Shown: in pieces, positions 32,991-42,849 of the stretch
Layout: each line of letters starts with the position of its first letter
Position numbering within the stretch: the stretch's first letter is position 1
NCBI GenBank assembly: GCA_021200555.1
Contig: JAJQGK010000033.1
Coordinates: forward strand, 1-46,644
Source of the DNA: Clostridiales bacterium
GTDB taxonomy: Bacteria; Bacillota; Clostridia; Oscillospirales; Acutalibacteraceae
Direction: 5' to 3'
DNA length: 46,644 bases
Translations under genes and position numbers: made by a program
Notes under the pieces: generated by a model
Told to the model about the DNA's origin: nothing
The model's database searches: none
Seen by the model: only the letters and a program-made list of their open reading frames with translations

Positions 32991-33713
32991 ATGATAATTA
33001 CGGCAGGAACAATGCATTTTAAAGCTCTCAACGAAATGATAAGAGAGAGCCGAGACAGAGAGATTATCATCGACAAATGCTACGGGCAGCGTTACATAGG
33101 CAGCGGCTTAAGCGGCAAAAACATAACAATTAACGGCACTCCCGGAAATGCATTGGGAGCGTATTTGGATGGCGCAACAATCAACGTAAACGGAAACGCT
33201 CAGGATGCAATAGGGGACACGATGAATGAGGGGGAAATCGTTATAAACGGCTCCTCAGGGGACGCTACGGGATACGCAATGAGAGGCGGCAGTATATTTG
33301 TTAGGTCAAATGCCGGCTACAGAGCAGGTATCCATATGAAAAGTTATAAAGACAAATCTCCCGTTATAGTGATCGGCGGGTGCGCAGGCTCATTTCTGGG
33401 TGAATATCAGGCGGGCGGTAAAATTATCGTCTTAGGGATAGGAAATGAGGGCGCACCTCCCGTCGGTTATTTCTGCGGTACGGGAATGCACGGAGGCAAA
33501 ATCCTTTTAAGGTGCAGCGAACCTCCCGCAGATCTGCCCGCACAGGTATGTGTAACCGAGGCAACAGACTCTTCACTTAACGAGTTTGTACCATATATAG
33601 ACGCTTACTGCGACAAGTTCGGAGTGAACTCCGTAGGTCTTTACGACAGTAAATTTTTCATCTTGGAACCAAATACAAGCAATCCTTACAAAAGATTATA
33701 CACGGAAAATTGA
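32991..33713 (+). CDS. glutamate synthase GXGXG (GltB C-terminal) subunit
   Basis: The 240-residue protein consists mostly of the GXGXG right-handed beta-helix that forms the C-terminal domain of large GltB proteins: GSGLSGKNITING, GAYLDGATINVNGNAQDAIG, GEIVINGSSGDATGYAMRGG and AGYRAGIHMK, followed by GGCAGSFLGEYQAGG. In full-length enzymes this domain is structural and helps form the ammonia channel. Here it is a separate polypeptide at the end of the operon, and its stop codon runs into the operon terminator. GCAGGTG lies upstream of the ATG. Confidence 0.92.
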   Translation: MIITAGTMHFKALNEMIRESRDREIIIDKCYGQRYIGSGLSGKNITINGTPGNALGAYLDGATINVNGNAQDAIGDTMNEGEIVINGSSGDATGYAMRGGSIFVRSNAGYRAGIHMKSYKDKSPVIVIGGCAGSFLGEYQAGGKIIVLGIGNEGAPPVGYFCGTGMHGGKILLRCSEPPADLPAQVCVTEATDSSLNEFVPYIDAYCDKFGVNSVGLYDSKFFILEPNTSNPYKRLYTEN

Positions 33714-33735
33714 GTGCGGCCGCCGCACTCTTTTT
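33712..33735 (+). terminator. terminator of the glutamate synthase operon
   Basis: GAGTGCGG (33712-33719) pairs with CCGCACTC (33723-33730), with a 3-base loop and TTTTT. The stem overlaps the stop codon of the last gene. Confidence 0.9.
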
Positions 33736-33757
33736 GTTTGATTTATTACCATAAATT

Positions 33758-33791
33758 AAAAGAGCCGTCCCGTACAGAGGATAGCTCTTTT
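33758..33791 (-). terminator. terminator after the EamA transporter gene
   Basis: AAAAGAGC (33758-33765) and GCTCTTTT (33784-33791) form an 8-bp stem with T-rich sequence on both sides. It probably serves the minus-strand yebC-transporter unit and may act in both directions. Confidence 0.65.
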
Positions 33792-33805
33792 ATATATTTC
33801 CGAAG

Positions 33806-34738
33806 CTATTTTCTTTTTCTTTTTTTCTTTCCTCTTATATCCGCTTTCTTTTCTCCGCAGGCAACGGAGAGGACCAATCCCACGGCTGCGAGTACTGTTC
33901 CGGCGGCAAGCTCCCATGAAAGTTCTTGATTTTTAAGGTAAACCCATGAAAAAATCAAAAGAATAACAGGTACGGCATACGAGTAGGAATACGTTGTCAC
34001 AGCGCCGACAGTACATATGGCTCTGTTCCACAACACAAAGCAAAGTCCCGACGCCAAAATTCCCAAATACAAAATATTTACAAGCACGGAGGATGAGGAA
34101 AGCATTGCAATATGCGAGGGTGTCACATCAGAGACAAACAGCAGCGGAACCATAAAAATCAGCCCGTACATAACAATTCGCCTTGATGAACCGATAATAT
34201 TATGACCGTAGGAGCCGATTTGTCTTACGAGGACGGAATAAGCTCCCCAAGACGCAGCCGCTCCCAAAGCACAAATCAGACCCGTTTTGTTGAAATTCGG
34301 TGTAAAGCCCTCATCAAGAGCAATGAGAAAAATTCCCGCAGCGGCAATTATAAAGCTCACGAAGAACACAGCCCGAGGCTTGCCTGAGTTCTTTGAAAAA
34401 AGAGAAAATATGCCGCAAAAAAGAGGGGCAAGAGAAAGAATCACGCCCGCATTAACGGCGCTCATGTATTTTAACGCCGTACTTTCAAGAAAAAAGTACA
34501 GCGTCACACCGCAAAGTCCGGCAAAAGCGTATGTAAGCTCACGCCCCACAGATTCAAATTTCAGTCTGGGCGGGTAAATAATGTTCAAAAGCACATACGA
34601 CAAAACAAACCTGCACAGGATAATTTCAGCCGAGCTGAGTCCCAATTCAAGCAAATTTTCGGTTGCAGCGGTTCCTATCGCCCATACGATTATCGTAAAT
34701 GCGGCGGCAAGATGACCGGTAAATTTTTTTATGCCCAT
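33806..34738 (-). CDS. EamA/DMT-family membrane transporter
   Basis: The 310-residue protein is almost entirely hydrophobic, with about ten membrane helices in two EamA repeats (AAAFTIIVWAIGTAATENLL at the N-terminus; GLICALGAAASWGAYSVLVRQ at the start of the second half). It ends in a highly basic tail (KKADIRGKKKRKRK) that should lie in the cytoplasm. Drug/metabolite transporters export or import small metabolites; the substrate cannot be told. The ATG at 34738 with GGTGG 6 bases upstream is chosen over the GTG at 34747. It follows yebC by 39 bases and is probably co-transcribed with it. Confidence 0.88.
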   Translation of the reverse strand: MGIKKFTGHLAAAFTIIVWAIGTAATENLLELGLSSAEIILCRFVLSYVLLNIIYPPRLKFESVGRELTYAFAGLCGVTLYFFLESTALKYMSAVNAGVILSLAPLFCGIFSLFSKNSGKPRAVFFVSFIIAAAGIFLIALDEGFTPNFNKTGLICALGAAASWGAYSVLVRQIGSYGHNIIGSSRRIVMYGLIFMVPLLFVSDVTPSHIAMLSSSSVLVNILYLGILASGLCFVLWNRAICTVGAVTTYSYSYAVPVILLIFSWVYLKNQELSWELAAGTVLAAVGLVLSVACGEKKADIRGKKKRKRK

Positions 34739-34777
34739 AATTTCCACCGAACGGCTTCGCAGGGAGGATTATTCGGT

Positions 34778-35521
34778 TTAGCCCTCGTAATCCTCTTCAT
34801 TCTCCCAATTGTGCCAAACATTTTGAACATCGTCGTTATCATCGAACATTTCAAGCATTTTGCCCATATTTTTAATATCGTCGGGATTTGTCAGCTTTGT
34901 GTATGTTGTGGGAATATATTCGGCTTCGGCGGAGATTGCGTTGTATCCCGCAGCAGCAAGAGCGTCGTTTACATTTCCGACGTCGTTGGGCTCGCATCTC
35001 ACTTCAAACACATCGTCCTCATCGGTAATCAGGTCTGACGCTCCGGCCTCAAGAGCCGTCTCCATAAGAGCGTCCTCATCCACTCCGTCCTTTTCGATAA
35101 CGATGTTTCCCTGTCTGTTGAACATAAACATAACGGAGCCTGCCTGACCCATATTTCCGCCGTACTTATCAAAATAATGTCTGACGTCTCCGGCGGTTCT
35201 GTTTCTGTTGTCGGTAAGGGTTTCAACGATAACGGCAATTCCGCAGGGACCGTAGCCCTCATATATGCACTCTTCATAATTGTCGGCATTTCCGTCGCCG
35301 GCAGCTTTTTTTATAATTCTTTCGATGTTGTCATTGGGAACATTGGCAGCCTTTGCCTTTGCTATAACATCCTTCAGCTTTGAGTTTCCGGCAGGATCCG
35401 GACCGCCCTCACGAACGGCAACGGCAATTTCTCTTCCGATTTTGGTAAACACCTTAGCCCTTTGATTATCGGTTTTTTCCTTTTTCCTTTTTATTGTACT
35501 CCATTTGGAGTGTCCTGACAT
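34778..35521 (-). CDS. yebC: YebC/PmpR-family protein (TACO1 family)
   Basis: The 247-residue cytoplasmic protein shows the invariant N-terminus MSGHSKWSTIKRKKEKTDNQ, then GREIAVAVREGGPDP and RAKAANVPNDNIERIIKKA, then YEGYGPCGIAVIVE. The family was described as DNA-binding regulators, while more recent work supports a role in translation of difficult sequences; which applies here cannot be seen. The ATG at 35521 gives the family start and has AAAGGTGA upstream; the frame extended to 35581 is not used. Confidence 0.96.
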   Translation of the reverse strand: MSGHSKWSTIKRKKEKTDNQRAKVFTKIGREIAVAVREGGPDPAGNSKLKDVIAKAKAANVPNDNIERIIKKAAGDGNADNYEECIYEGYGPCGIAVIVETLTDNRNRTAGDVRHYFDKYGGNMGQAGSVMFMFNRQGNIVIEKDGVDEDALMETALEAGASDLITDEDDVFEVRCEPNDVGNVNDALAAAGYNAISAEAEYIPTTYTKLTNPDDIKNMGKMLEMFDDNDDVQNVWHNWENEEDYEG

Positions 35522-35552
35522 AAAAATCACCTTTACATTATTTATTAAACCT

Positions 35553-35581
35553 ATTTTATCACCAAACGGCTTTTTCGTCAA
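35553..35581 (-). promoter_or_regulatory. promoter of yebC and the EamA transporter gene
   Basis: On the minus strand TTGACG (35576-35581), 17 bases and TAAAAT (35553-35558) form a good sigma-A promoter. Confidence 0.75.
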
Positions 35582-35646
35582 TACGGCATTTAAATAATTT
35601 TGATAAATTCGGGTACAATACGGATATTCTGAAGGGTGGAATTAAT

Positions 35647-38600
35647 GTGAACAGGCTTAAACGAAATCTCCGCAAAAATATGAATATCATAAAGAAGCAA
35701 TACAAAGCTGCTCTTTCCGCATCAAAATTAAAAGAACAACCCCTTACGGACAGCGAAAAGGCCGCAAATATTTGGCTTACGGACAATTTCAGACTTTTGG
35801 AGAAAATTTCCTCTCGGCTTTTCGGTTATATAAAATCGGGGAGCGTCACTGAAAGCTCACCCGAAGTTGAAGAGGCGTATAGAGTCTGTTTTGAAATGTG
35901 CGAAAACGGTATACTTCCATCGACCTCGGAGGTTATATCCTATTTGCTCAGCAGGAAAATTTCCCTTTCGGCTCTTTTGCAGCTTGAATTTTTCACTGCC
36001 GCCGCTCTCATAGCCCATACGGCGGAAGGCGCGGCAAGCAGCCCTTCACGGTGTATAAACGCAATAAAATCCCTGAACCGTCTGCCGGACACAGATTTCA
36101 AAAAAATATTAAACGAGGTAAGCGGCACGGAAAAAATTCTCTGTCAGGATCCCACAGGCGAGTACCGTATGATGACGGATGAGACGAAAAGAATGTACCG
36201 CCTGGCGGTTTGCAGAACAGCCGAAAAAGACGGCATCACGGAAATTGAAGCTGCGGTAAACGCTTTGGAAAAGGCAAAGGCTGAACGGCGCCACATCGGC
36301 TTTTTCCTTGATATTGAACAAGACAAAAGCAGGCAGGGCAGACTTATTCTGATATTGGAAAATCTTCTTCCCCTTGCAGCGGCATGGGCGGTTTCACACC
36401 GTTCACTCCCCCGTTTTATCGATACGGTCAACAGGCGGAGATATTTGGCGTTTTCATCGTTAAGCTTATATCTTCCGCTCAGAGAAATTATGAAGCATAT
36501 GGGAAATGCCGCCGCATCAAAAATATCCCGACCCGCACCGCTGCCGAAAATGGATTACGGCAAGGGAATCCCCCACAGCGAAAAAACAGTTATAGCCGTG
36601 GTATCCATATTGCCGAAGGCGGAAAAGGCAAAGGACATGGGACATCATTTAAAGGAGCTTATGATGTCAAACTGCCGAGACAGCACCGTAATTTGTCTTT
36701 TGGCGGATTTAAGGGCTGCCCAAACACCCGAAACGGAAAACGACAGTGAAGATTTAAAAGCGATGACAGAGGTTATAAACTCACTGAATGAAATTTGCCC
36801 CGATAAGGTTGTCCTTGCATTAAGACCTCGTGAGTATTCTTCGAGAGAAGACGAATGGGTTGGACGGGACAGGAAAAGAGGCGCGGTAACAGACCTTGTA
36901 AAACTTATAGCAGACGGGGAAAACCAATTTAAAATAATCGGAAACGCCCAAATTTTAAGGGACGCAAAATATTTAATGGTTTTAGACAGCGATACCGAAA
37001 TGCCCTTCGGAAATTTAAAGCTGCTGGTGGGTGCGGCATCCCATCCCTTAAATCGTCCGCAATTTAAATATTCGAGAAATAAAGCGGAAATCGTGTCTGG
37101 CTACGGAATAATCACGCCGAAAATCGAAGCATTGCCGGGCAAGACAAAATTTTCCCGTGTTATGTCTCAGGGAGGGCTGTCGTATTACAACACTGTTTCG
37201 GGAGAGAAATATCAGAATTTATTCGGAAAATCAATTTTCACCGGCAAGGGATTGATTAATATTGAGGCATACCGCCGTCTTTTAACCGAAAGCCCACTTT
37301 TACCCGACGCTGTTTTAAGTCATGACATTATAGAAGGAATAATAATGCGGACGGGATTTTCGGGGGATATTTCCCTAACGGAGTCCTTTCCCGCAAATGA
37401 AATTTCATATTACAACCGTCTCCACCGCTGGGTAAGGGGAGATATTCAAAATATTCCCTTTTTATTCAAGGGTTTGGATTTATTGGGAAAATATTGGATA
37501 ACGGACAACATCGCAAGGATTTTGACGCCTATATCATCCTTTTTTTTGTTAATCGGTCCGGCGGTAAAGCCCTTTTCCGGCAAAAAATCATATTACGCAG
37601 CATTAATTGTGTTTCTGTCCCAAATATTGCCAGAGGGCCTAAAGCTCATATCAAGCGGGAATTTAAACGAAGGAAAAAGAGCCTTTTACAATTTAGTTAT
37701 GCTGTTCCACACCGCTTATATCAATGCGGACGGAGCTGTCAGAGCCGTTTACAGGATGATCCGCAGAAAAAATCTTTTGCAATGGACAACGGCGGAGCAA
37801 TCGGAGGCAAAAGGTACAAATACGGTTAAAAATCATTTTATAAGCTCGCTTCCGTCGGAAATTGCGGGTTTAGCTTTGATCGGCTCAAGCTTAAAAAACG
37901 CTCAAATTTTAAACAGCGTGTTAAAATCAGGCGGCAAACGGCTTCTTTTGTCCGCTTCCGGCGCAGCAGCCGCTCTTGATTTTCCACTGTCGCTGACAAG
38001 CTCAAAAGAGGCGGAAACAAAAGCGCATATATCGAAAAGCGATGCGGAAAAGCTTAAAGCATACTGCTTTGACATGTGGCGGTTTTACACGAAATACTCC
38101 GCTGCAAGAGACAATTATCTTATTCCGGACAATGTTCAGGAGCTTCCCGTTCAGAGGACGGCGCACAGAACCTCTCCCACAAATATAGGGTTAATGCTGT
38201 GCGTATTTTTGGCTGCGAGGGACTTTGGATTTATAACCTCCGAAGAGCTTTTCAGCCGTCTTGACAAATCGCTGTCGGCAGTGGAAAGCTTGCCGAAATT
38301 CAAGGGCAACCTTTACAATTGGTATGACACCGAAAGCTTATCCGTTTTAGCTCCCGAATATGTTTCAACCGTTGACAGCGGAAATTTCTTGTGCTGCTTG
38401 ACGGCTTTGAAGGAGGGGCTGAAGGAATATTTATCGGAGTGCGGCGGTCTTGAGAATATTATTGCAAGATGTGAAAGGCTTACAGCCGAATGCGATTTAG
38501 GCTTTTTATACGACAGGCAAAGGGATTTGTTTTATATAGGATACGACAAGGCCTCGGCTTCATTTTCACAATCTTACTACGATCTGCTTATGAGTGAAGC

Positions 38601-41600
38601 GAGAATGACGAGTTATTTTGCCGCCGCCGCTGAAATTGTACCCGTCAGTCATTGGCAGGCTCTCAGCCGAACGCTGTCAAAGGACGGAAAATACACAGGT
38701 CCGATTTCCTGGACGGGAACGATGTTTGAATATTTTATGCCGTCAATTTTTCTCCCCGCTTACGAAGACACCGTGGAAAGCAACGGGTTAAAGCTTTGCA
38801 TACACGCTCAAAAGAAAAGCGTTAAAAGGTTAAACATTCCCTACGGCATATCCGAAAGCGGATTTTACGCTTTTGACGACGAGCTGAACTATCAATACAA
38901 GGCTCACGGAGTACCGAGCATAGCGCTGAAGCATATACCGCAAAAGGAAACGGTTATCTCACCGTATTCCACATTTTTAACTTTGCCGTCAGATCCAAAG
39001 GAAGCGATGGAAAATCTTGCACGCCTTGAAGATATGGGGCTTTACGGAAAATTCGGATTTTATGAAGCTGCTGATTTCACAAGCGAACGAAAAGACGGCA
39101 GGGACTTTTCCGTTGTAAAAAGCTTTATGTCGCACCACATAGGCATGAGCTTTTTGGCGGCGGCAAACTGTATATTTGACGGCATTATGCAAAAGCGTTT
39201 TATTTCAGACAGCAAAATACTCGGCGGAAAAAGTATGCTCCAAGAAAAAATCCCTCGAAATATGAAAATTATCGAGCCTGAAAGAGAGAACAACGCTCCT
39301 GTCAAACCCAGAAGAGCAGTAAAGAGCAAAACGGAAATCAGCGATATAAGCATTGATGAACCTAATTGTAAAATTCTGTCAAACGGCGAGCTGTCGCTGT
39401 TATTATCAGACTCGGGTGCAAGCGTTTTGCTGTATAAGGAAAGCTCTGTTTTCGCTCTGAGAAGAAATCCGACTGTCTACCCGTCCGGAATTTTCGCAGC
39501 CGTAAAAATGGCTTCGGGAAAGGTCATCCCGTTTACGGCGGCGCCGCTTTTGCGAGAGGAAAAACAATACACGGCAAAATTTACGGACTGTTCGGTTGTA
39601 TACAAAAACAGGGACAGCAGTATTTCCTGCACGGAAACGGCGGCAGTTCACCGCACTCTGCCCTGTGAAATCCGAATATTTAAAATAAGAAACCGCACAA
39701 AATCAAGGAAGTCGGCATCTCTGATGATTTATGCCGAGCCTCTGTTTTCGGATATTAACTTTGCAGATACGCATCCCGCATTTTCAAGGCTTTTTGTCAC
39801 AGCAAAATACTCGGATAAGGACAAAGCGTTGATTTTTACCAAAAACGAAAAAGACGGGAACAGACAGGTTTTTCTTGCAATGGGATTTTCAGACAAGTCG
39901 GATTTTTCGTATTGCCTTGACAGAGAGGCTGTTCTGCCTCCAAACAGCGGAATTTACGGGCTTTTCACAAAAAATTATGAAAACAATTCGCAGTCTGCGG
40001 ACAAATGCGCAGCCATGGAAATAAAATTTTCAATTCAGCCAAAGGCAGCCGTTTCGGCAACTCTTTTGACATGCGTCGGCTCAAATGAAAAGGAAGCGCT
40101 TTCCGCATTAAAATCCGCAAGAAGCAAACGGACGGACACATTGACGGAATACGCCGGTTGTCCTTTCTCATCGGGCAGCATCACCGAAATTTACGCCGAC
40201 AAGCTTATTGAACGGATATTTTTCGGCAGACAGATGCCGCCATCGGCAAAAAGGGCTGCGCAAAAGAACAAAAGCGATTTTTCCGTTCTTTGGCAGTCGA
40301 GCATTTCAGGGGATTATCCCATTATTGCCGCAAATGTTCCCGAAACGGAGGGCAATTCGGATTTGTCTTCGGTAATTCCCCTTGTAAAGCTCCACAGCGG
40401 TCTTCGGTTAATGGGTATCCGCACGGAGCTTGTATTCCTATATCCCTATGAGGATGATTATTTCAATTCTTTAAAAGCTGAAATCAAAAAGTCCTTGTCA
40501 AAAGGCGAGCCCTTCGGCATAGGGAAAAAGGGCGGAATTTTTATCATAAACCCGAAAAACAAATCCGAGCAATTTATAAATCTGCTGAAAGCGGTTTCAT
40601 ATGAAATTTATCCCCAAGAAACACAAAATAAGTCAAAAAACCGAAGTCATACAAAACTGCTGACCGAAAATAATCCGAACCAATCAAATAAAAATTATTT
40701 CGATAAAAACGGATTTACAATTAACTCTCTCCCCTATCTGCCCTACTGTCACATTATATGCAACAGAGCTTTCGGCTGTCTTGTTTCCTCAAATTCGTTA
40801 GGTTACACATGGGCAATAAACTCAAGGGAAAACAAACTGACGCCATGGATAAACGACACAAGAACGGACGCCTACGGCGAAAAGCTTATTCTCACAACGG
40901 AAAACGGACAATTTGACCTTTTGAAGTATTGTACGGCTTTTTACGGCGAGGACAAAGCGGAGTTTTTTGCCTCGGCGGACGGTATAAAAGCCCATGTGAC
41001 GGTAAGCGTTCCGCCTAAATCACTTTGCAAAAATATTGACGTTGTCCTTTGCGGCAAGCTTCAAGGGGAAAGAAACGTTAAAATTTCTTACAGACTTTTG
41101 CCTGTTTTAGGAGATTTTGAAAGAACTTCAAGCCTTGTAAAGACTCAGGAAACCTCCTGCGGCGTTACTGCGGAAAATCCCGCAAACATTCCCTTTAAAG
41201 GAGGATTGATTGCAGGTTCAAAAGGTAAATTTCAGGCCGAGTACGACGGACAATTCATAACCGTAAGCGAAAATTTTAAATTGTATTCCGATACAGAGAA
41301 AAAAGCTTCATTTTACCTCGCCTACTCCGCCAATCCGAAAACAGCTGAAAAAATGCCATATATCATCTCCGAAGCTCCGCCGAAAAACAAAATTGAAATT
41401 TTCACCGGCGACAGAGAGCTTGATAATCTGTTTAACGATTTTCTTCCGACTCAAATTATCCGCGGACGGATTTTTGCGAGAACGGGATTTTATCAATGCA
41501 GCGGGGCGTACGGCTTCAGAGATCAAATTCAGGACGCAATGGCTGTAGTTCTCACACATCCGAAATTGCTCAGAACTCAGATTTTCAGATGCTGCGCCGC

Positions 41601-42771
41601 TCAATTTTCGGAAGGAGACGTTCTTCACTGGTTCCACCCGTTGATTATTGCGGGAAAGCCTGTTTTAAGGGGAGTCCGCACTCTTTACAGCGACGATCTG
41701 CTGTGGCTTCCCTTGGCTGTGGGAGAATATTGTCTGAAAACCGGCGATTACTCCCTTTTAAGTGTAAAAATTCCCTATATATCGGCTCCTGTTCTTGAAA
41801 AAGGCGAAACGGAAAGATATTCGGAATATGAAAGCTCAAATAAAAAAGGGTCTGTTTATGAGCATTGTTTAAAGGCAATTTTTTACTCATGTCAATTTGG
41901 AGCTCACGGCTTGCCTCTTATAAAGGGCGGAGATTGGAATGATTCCTTTAATCAAGTGGGAATTAAAATGAAAGGCGAAAGCGTTTGGCTTGCCATGTTC
42001 CAGGTTCATGTTATGAGGATTTTTTCAAAAATTTCAGCTTTTATGAAGGATTTTCCCTCTCAACGGCGTCTGCTTTCCCTTGCGGATAAAATTACGGAAG
42101 CGGTTGAAAACAGTGCTTGGGATGGCGACAGATATTTAAGATGCTTTTACGATGACGGTACGCCTATGGGGAGCAGGGAAAACGAAGAATGCGCAATCGA
42201 TATTTTGCCTCAGGCGTGGTCTGTATTTGCGAAAATGCCCGACCCTTTAAGATGTGAAAAGGCAATTCACACCGCCTACAACGAGCTTGCAGACAAGGAA
42301 AACGGATTTATAAAGCTGTTCGATCCGTCCTTCGGCGTCAACGGCAAAAAAGCCGGATACGTGAATTTGTACCCTGCGGGAATCCGTGAAAACGGCGGCC
42401 AGTACACCCACGGTGCAGTCTGGCTTGCAAAAGCGTTTTTTGAAGCGAAGGATCCCGACACGGGATATGAGCTTTTAAGCATCCTGAACCCGTCAAAGAA
42501 AGATTCCTCCGTATACAAAGCCGAACCCTATTATTTGGCGGGCGATGTCTACACAGAGGGAGCCATGAAGGGCAGAGGCGGGTGGAGCATATACACGGGA
42601 TCTGCCGGATGGTTTTACAGAACGGTTTATGAGGATATGCTTGGAATTAAGCAGAAAAACAACAAAATTGAAATATGCCCTTGTCTGCCCAAGGATTTAA
42701 AGGAGTGCAAGGTAAAAATTACAATTAATTCAAAATCGGAAGTGTTCAATATTAGGTCAGGCAAAAATTAA
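35647..42771 (+). CDS. cyclic beta-1,2-glucan synthase-like protein (GT84 + GH94)
   Basis: The 2374-residue membrane protein combines a glycosyltransferase and a phosphorylase-like domain, as in ChvB/NdvB. The GT84 part has VLDSDTEMPFG (Asp447, Asp449), SHDIIEG and RLHRW (591-595) as the QxxRW-like motif. Hydrophobic segments follow near 610-700 (ILTPISSFFLLIGP, YYAALIVFLSQILP). The middle holds a glucoamylase-like block and beta-sandwich domains. The GH94 C-terminal part has GFRDQIQDAM, HWFHP, SDDLLWLPLAVGEY and GGDWNDSF, with catalytic Asp2099 by analogy. It should build and cyclise or trim beta-1,2-glucan from UDP-glucose. It is shorter than the ~2800-residue rhizobial enzymes, mainly at the N-terminal side. 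The start is a GTG with AAGGGTGG 7 bases upstream; an overlapping ATG reads straight into a stop. Confidence 0.88.
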   Translation: MNRLKRNLRKNMNIIKKQYKAALSASKLKEQPLTDSEKAANIWLTDNFRLLEKISSRLFGYIKSGSVTESSPEVEEAYRVCFEMCENGILPSTSEVISYLLSRKISLSALLQLEFFTAAALIAHTAEGAASSPSRCINAIKSLNRLPDTDFKKILNEVSGTEKILCQDPTGEYRMMTDETKRMYRLAVCRTAEKDGITEIEAAVNALEKAKAERRHIGFFLDIEQDKSRQGRLILILENLLPLAAAWAVSHRSLPRFIDTVNRRRYLAFSSLSLYLPLREIMKHMGNAAASKISRPAPLPKMDYGKGIPHSEKTVIAVVSILPKAEKAKDMGHHLKELMMSNCRDSTVICLLADLRAAQTPETENDSEDLKAMTEVINSLNEICPDKVVLALRPREYSSREDEWVGRDRKRGAVTDLVKLIADGENQFKIIGNAQILRDAKYLMVLDSDTEMPFGNLKLLVGAASHPLNRPQFKYSRNKAEIVSGYGIITPKIEALPGKTKFSRVMSQGGLSYYNTVSGEKYQNLFGKSIFTGKGLINIEAYRRLLTESPLLPDAVLSHDIIEGIIMRTGFSGDISLTESFPANEISYYNRLHRWVRGDIQNIPFLFKGLDLLGKYWITDNIARILTPISSFFLLIGPAVKPFSGKKSYYAALIVFLSQILPEGLKLISSGNLNEGKRAFYNLVMLFHTAYINADGAVRAVYRMIRRKNLLQWTTAEQSEAKGTNTVKNHFISSLPSEIAGLALIGSSLKNAQILNSVLKSGGKRLLLSASGAAAALDFPLSLTSSKEAETKAHISKSDAEKLKAYCFDMWRFYTKYSAARDNYLIPDNVQELPVQRTAHRTSPTNIGLMLCVFLAARDFGFITSEELFSRLDKSLSAVESLPKFKGNLYNWYDTESLSVLAPEYVSTVDSGNFLCCLTALKEGLKEYLSECGGLENIIARCERLTAECDLGFLYDRQRDLFYIGYDKASASFSQSYYDLLMSEARMTSYFAAAAEIVPVSHWQALSRTLSKDGKYTGPISWTGTMFEYFMPSIFLPAYEDTVESNGLKLCIHAQKKSVKRLNIPYGISESGFYAFDDELNYQYKAHGVPSIALKHIPQKETVISPYSTFLTLPSDPKEAMENLARLEDMGLYGKFGFYEAADFTSERKDGRDFSVVKSFMSHHIGMSFLAAANCIFDGIMQKRFISDSKILGGKSMLQEKIPRNMKIIEPERENNAPVKPRRAVKSKTEISDISIDEPNCKILSNGELSLLLSDSGASVLLYKESSVFALRRNPTVYPSGIFAAVKMASGKVIPFTAAPLLREEKQYTAKFTDCSVVYKNRDSSISCTETAAVHRTLPCEIRIFKIRNRTKSRKSASLMIYAEPLFSDINFADTHPAFSRLFVTAKYSDKDKALIFTKNEKDGNRQVFLAMGFSDKSDFSYCLDREAVLPPNSGIYGLFTKNYENNSQSADKCAAMEIKFSIQPKAAVSATLLTCVGSNEKEALSALKSARSKRTDTLTEYAGCPFSSGSITEIYADKLIERIFFGRQMPPSAKRAAQKNKSDFSVLWQSSISGDYPIIAANVPETEGNSDLSSVIPLVKLHSGLRLMGIRTELVFLYPYEDDYFNSLKAEIKKSLSKGEPFGIGKKGGIFIINPKNKSEQFINLLKAVSYEIYPQETQNKSKNRSHTKLLTENNPNQSNKNYFDKNGFTINSLPYLPYCHIICNRAFGCLVSSNSLGYTWAINSRENKLTPWINDTRTDAYGEKLILTTENGQFDLLKYCTAFYGEDKAEFFASADGIKAHVTVSVPPKSLCKNIDVVLCGKLQGERNVKISYRLLPVLGDFERTSSLVKTQETSCGVTAENPANIPFKGGLIAGSKGKFQAEYDGQFITVSENFKLYSDTEKKASFYLAYSANPKTAEKMPYIISEAPPKNKIEIFTGDRELDNLFNDFLPTQIIRGRIFARTGFYQCSGAYGFRDQIQDAMAVVLTHPKLLRTQIFRCCAAQFSEGDVLHWFHPLIIAGKPVLRGVRTLYSDDLLWLPLAVGEYCLKTGDYSLLSVKIPYISAPVLEKGETERYSEYESSNKKGSVYEHCLKAIFYSCQFGAHGLPLIKGGDWNDSFNQVGIKMKGESVWLAMFQVHVMRIFSKISAFMKDFPSQRRLLSLADKITEAVENSAWDGDRYLRCFYDDGTPMGSRENEECAIDILPQAWSVFAKMPDPLRCEKAIHTAYNELADKENGFIKLFDPSFGVNGKKAGYVNLYPAGIRENGGQYTHGAVWLAKAFFEAKDPDTGYELLSILNPSKKDSSVYKAEPYYLAGDVYTEGAMKGRGGWSIYTGSAGWFYRTVYEDMLGIKQKNNKIEICPCLPKDLKECKVKITINSKSEVFNIRSGKN

Positions 42772-42806
42772 ATCACGCACGGCTGCATAGGCTGTATAAA
42801 CCAACA

Positions 42807-42840
42807 AACCGTTCTTGCCATAAGCAGGAACGGTCGTTTT
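42807..42840. terminator. terminator between the glucan synthase and ruvX genes
   Basis: AACCGTTCTTGC (42807-42818) pairs with GCAGGAACGGT (42824-42834), ending CGTTTT on the plus strand and TTTGTTGGTTT on the minus strand. It can serve both convergent genes. Confidence 0.75.
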
Positions 42841-42849
42841 GAACACATA

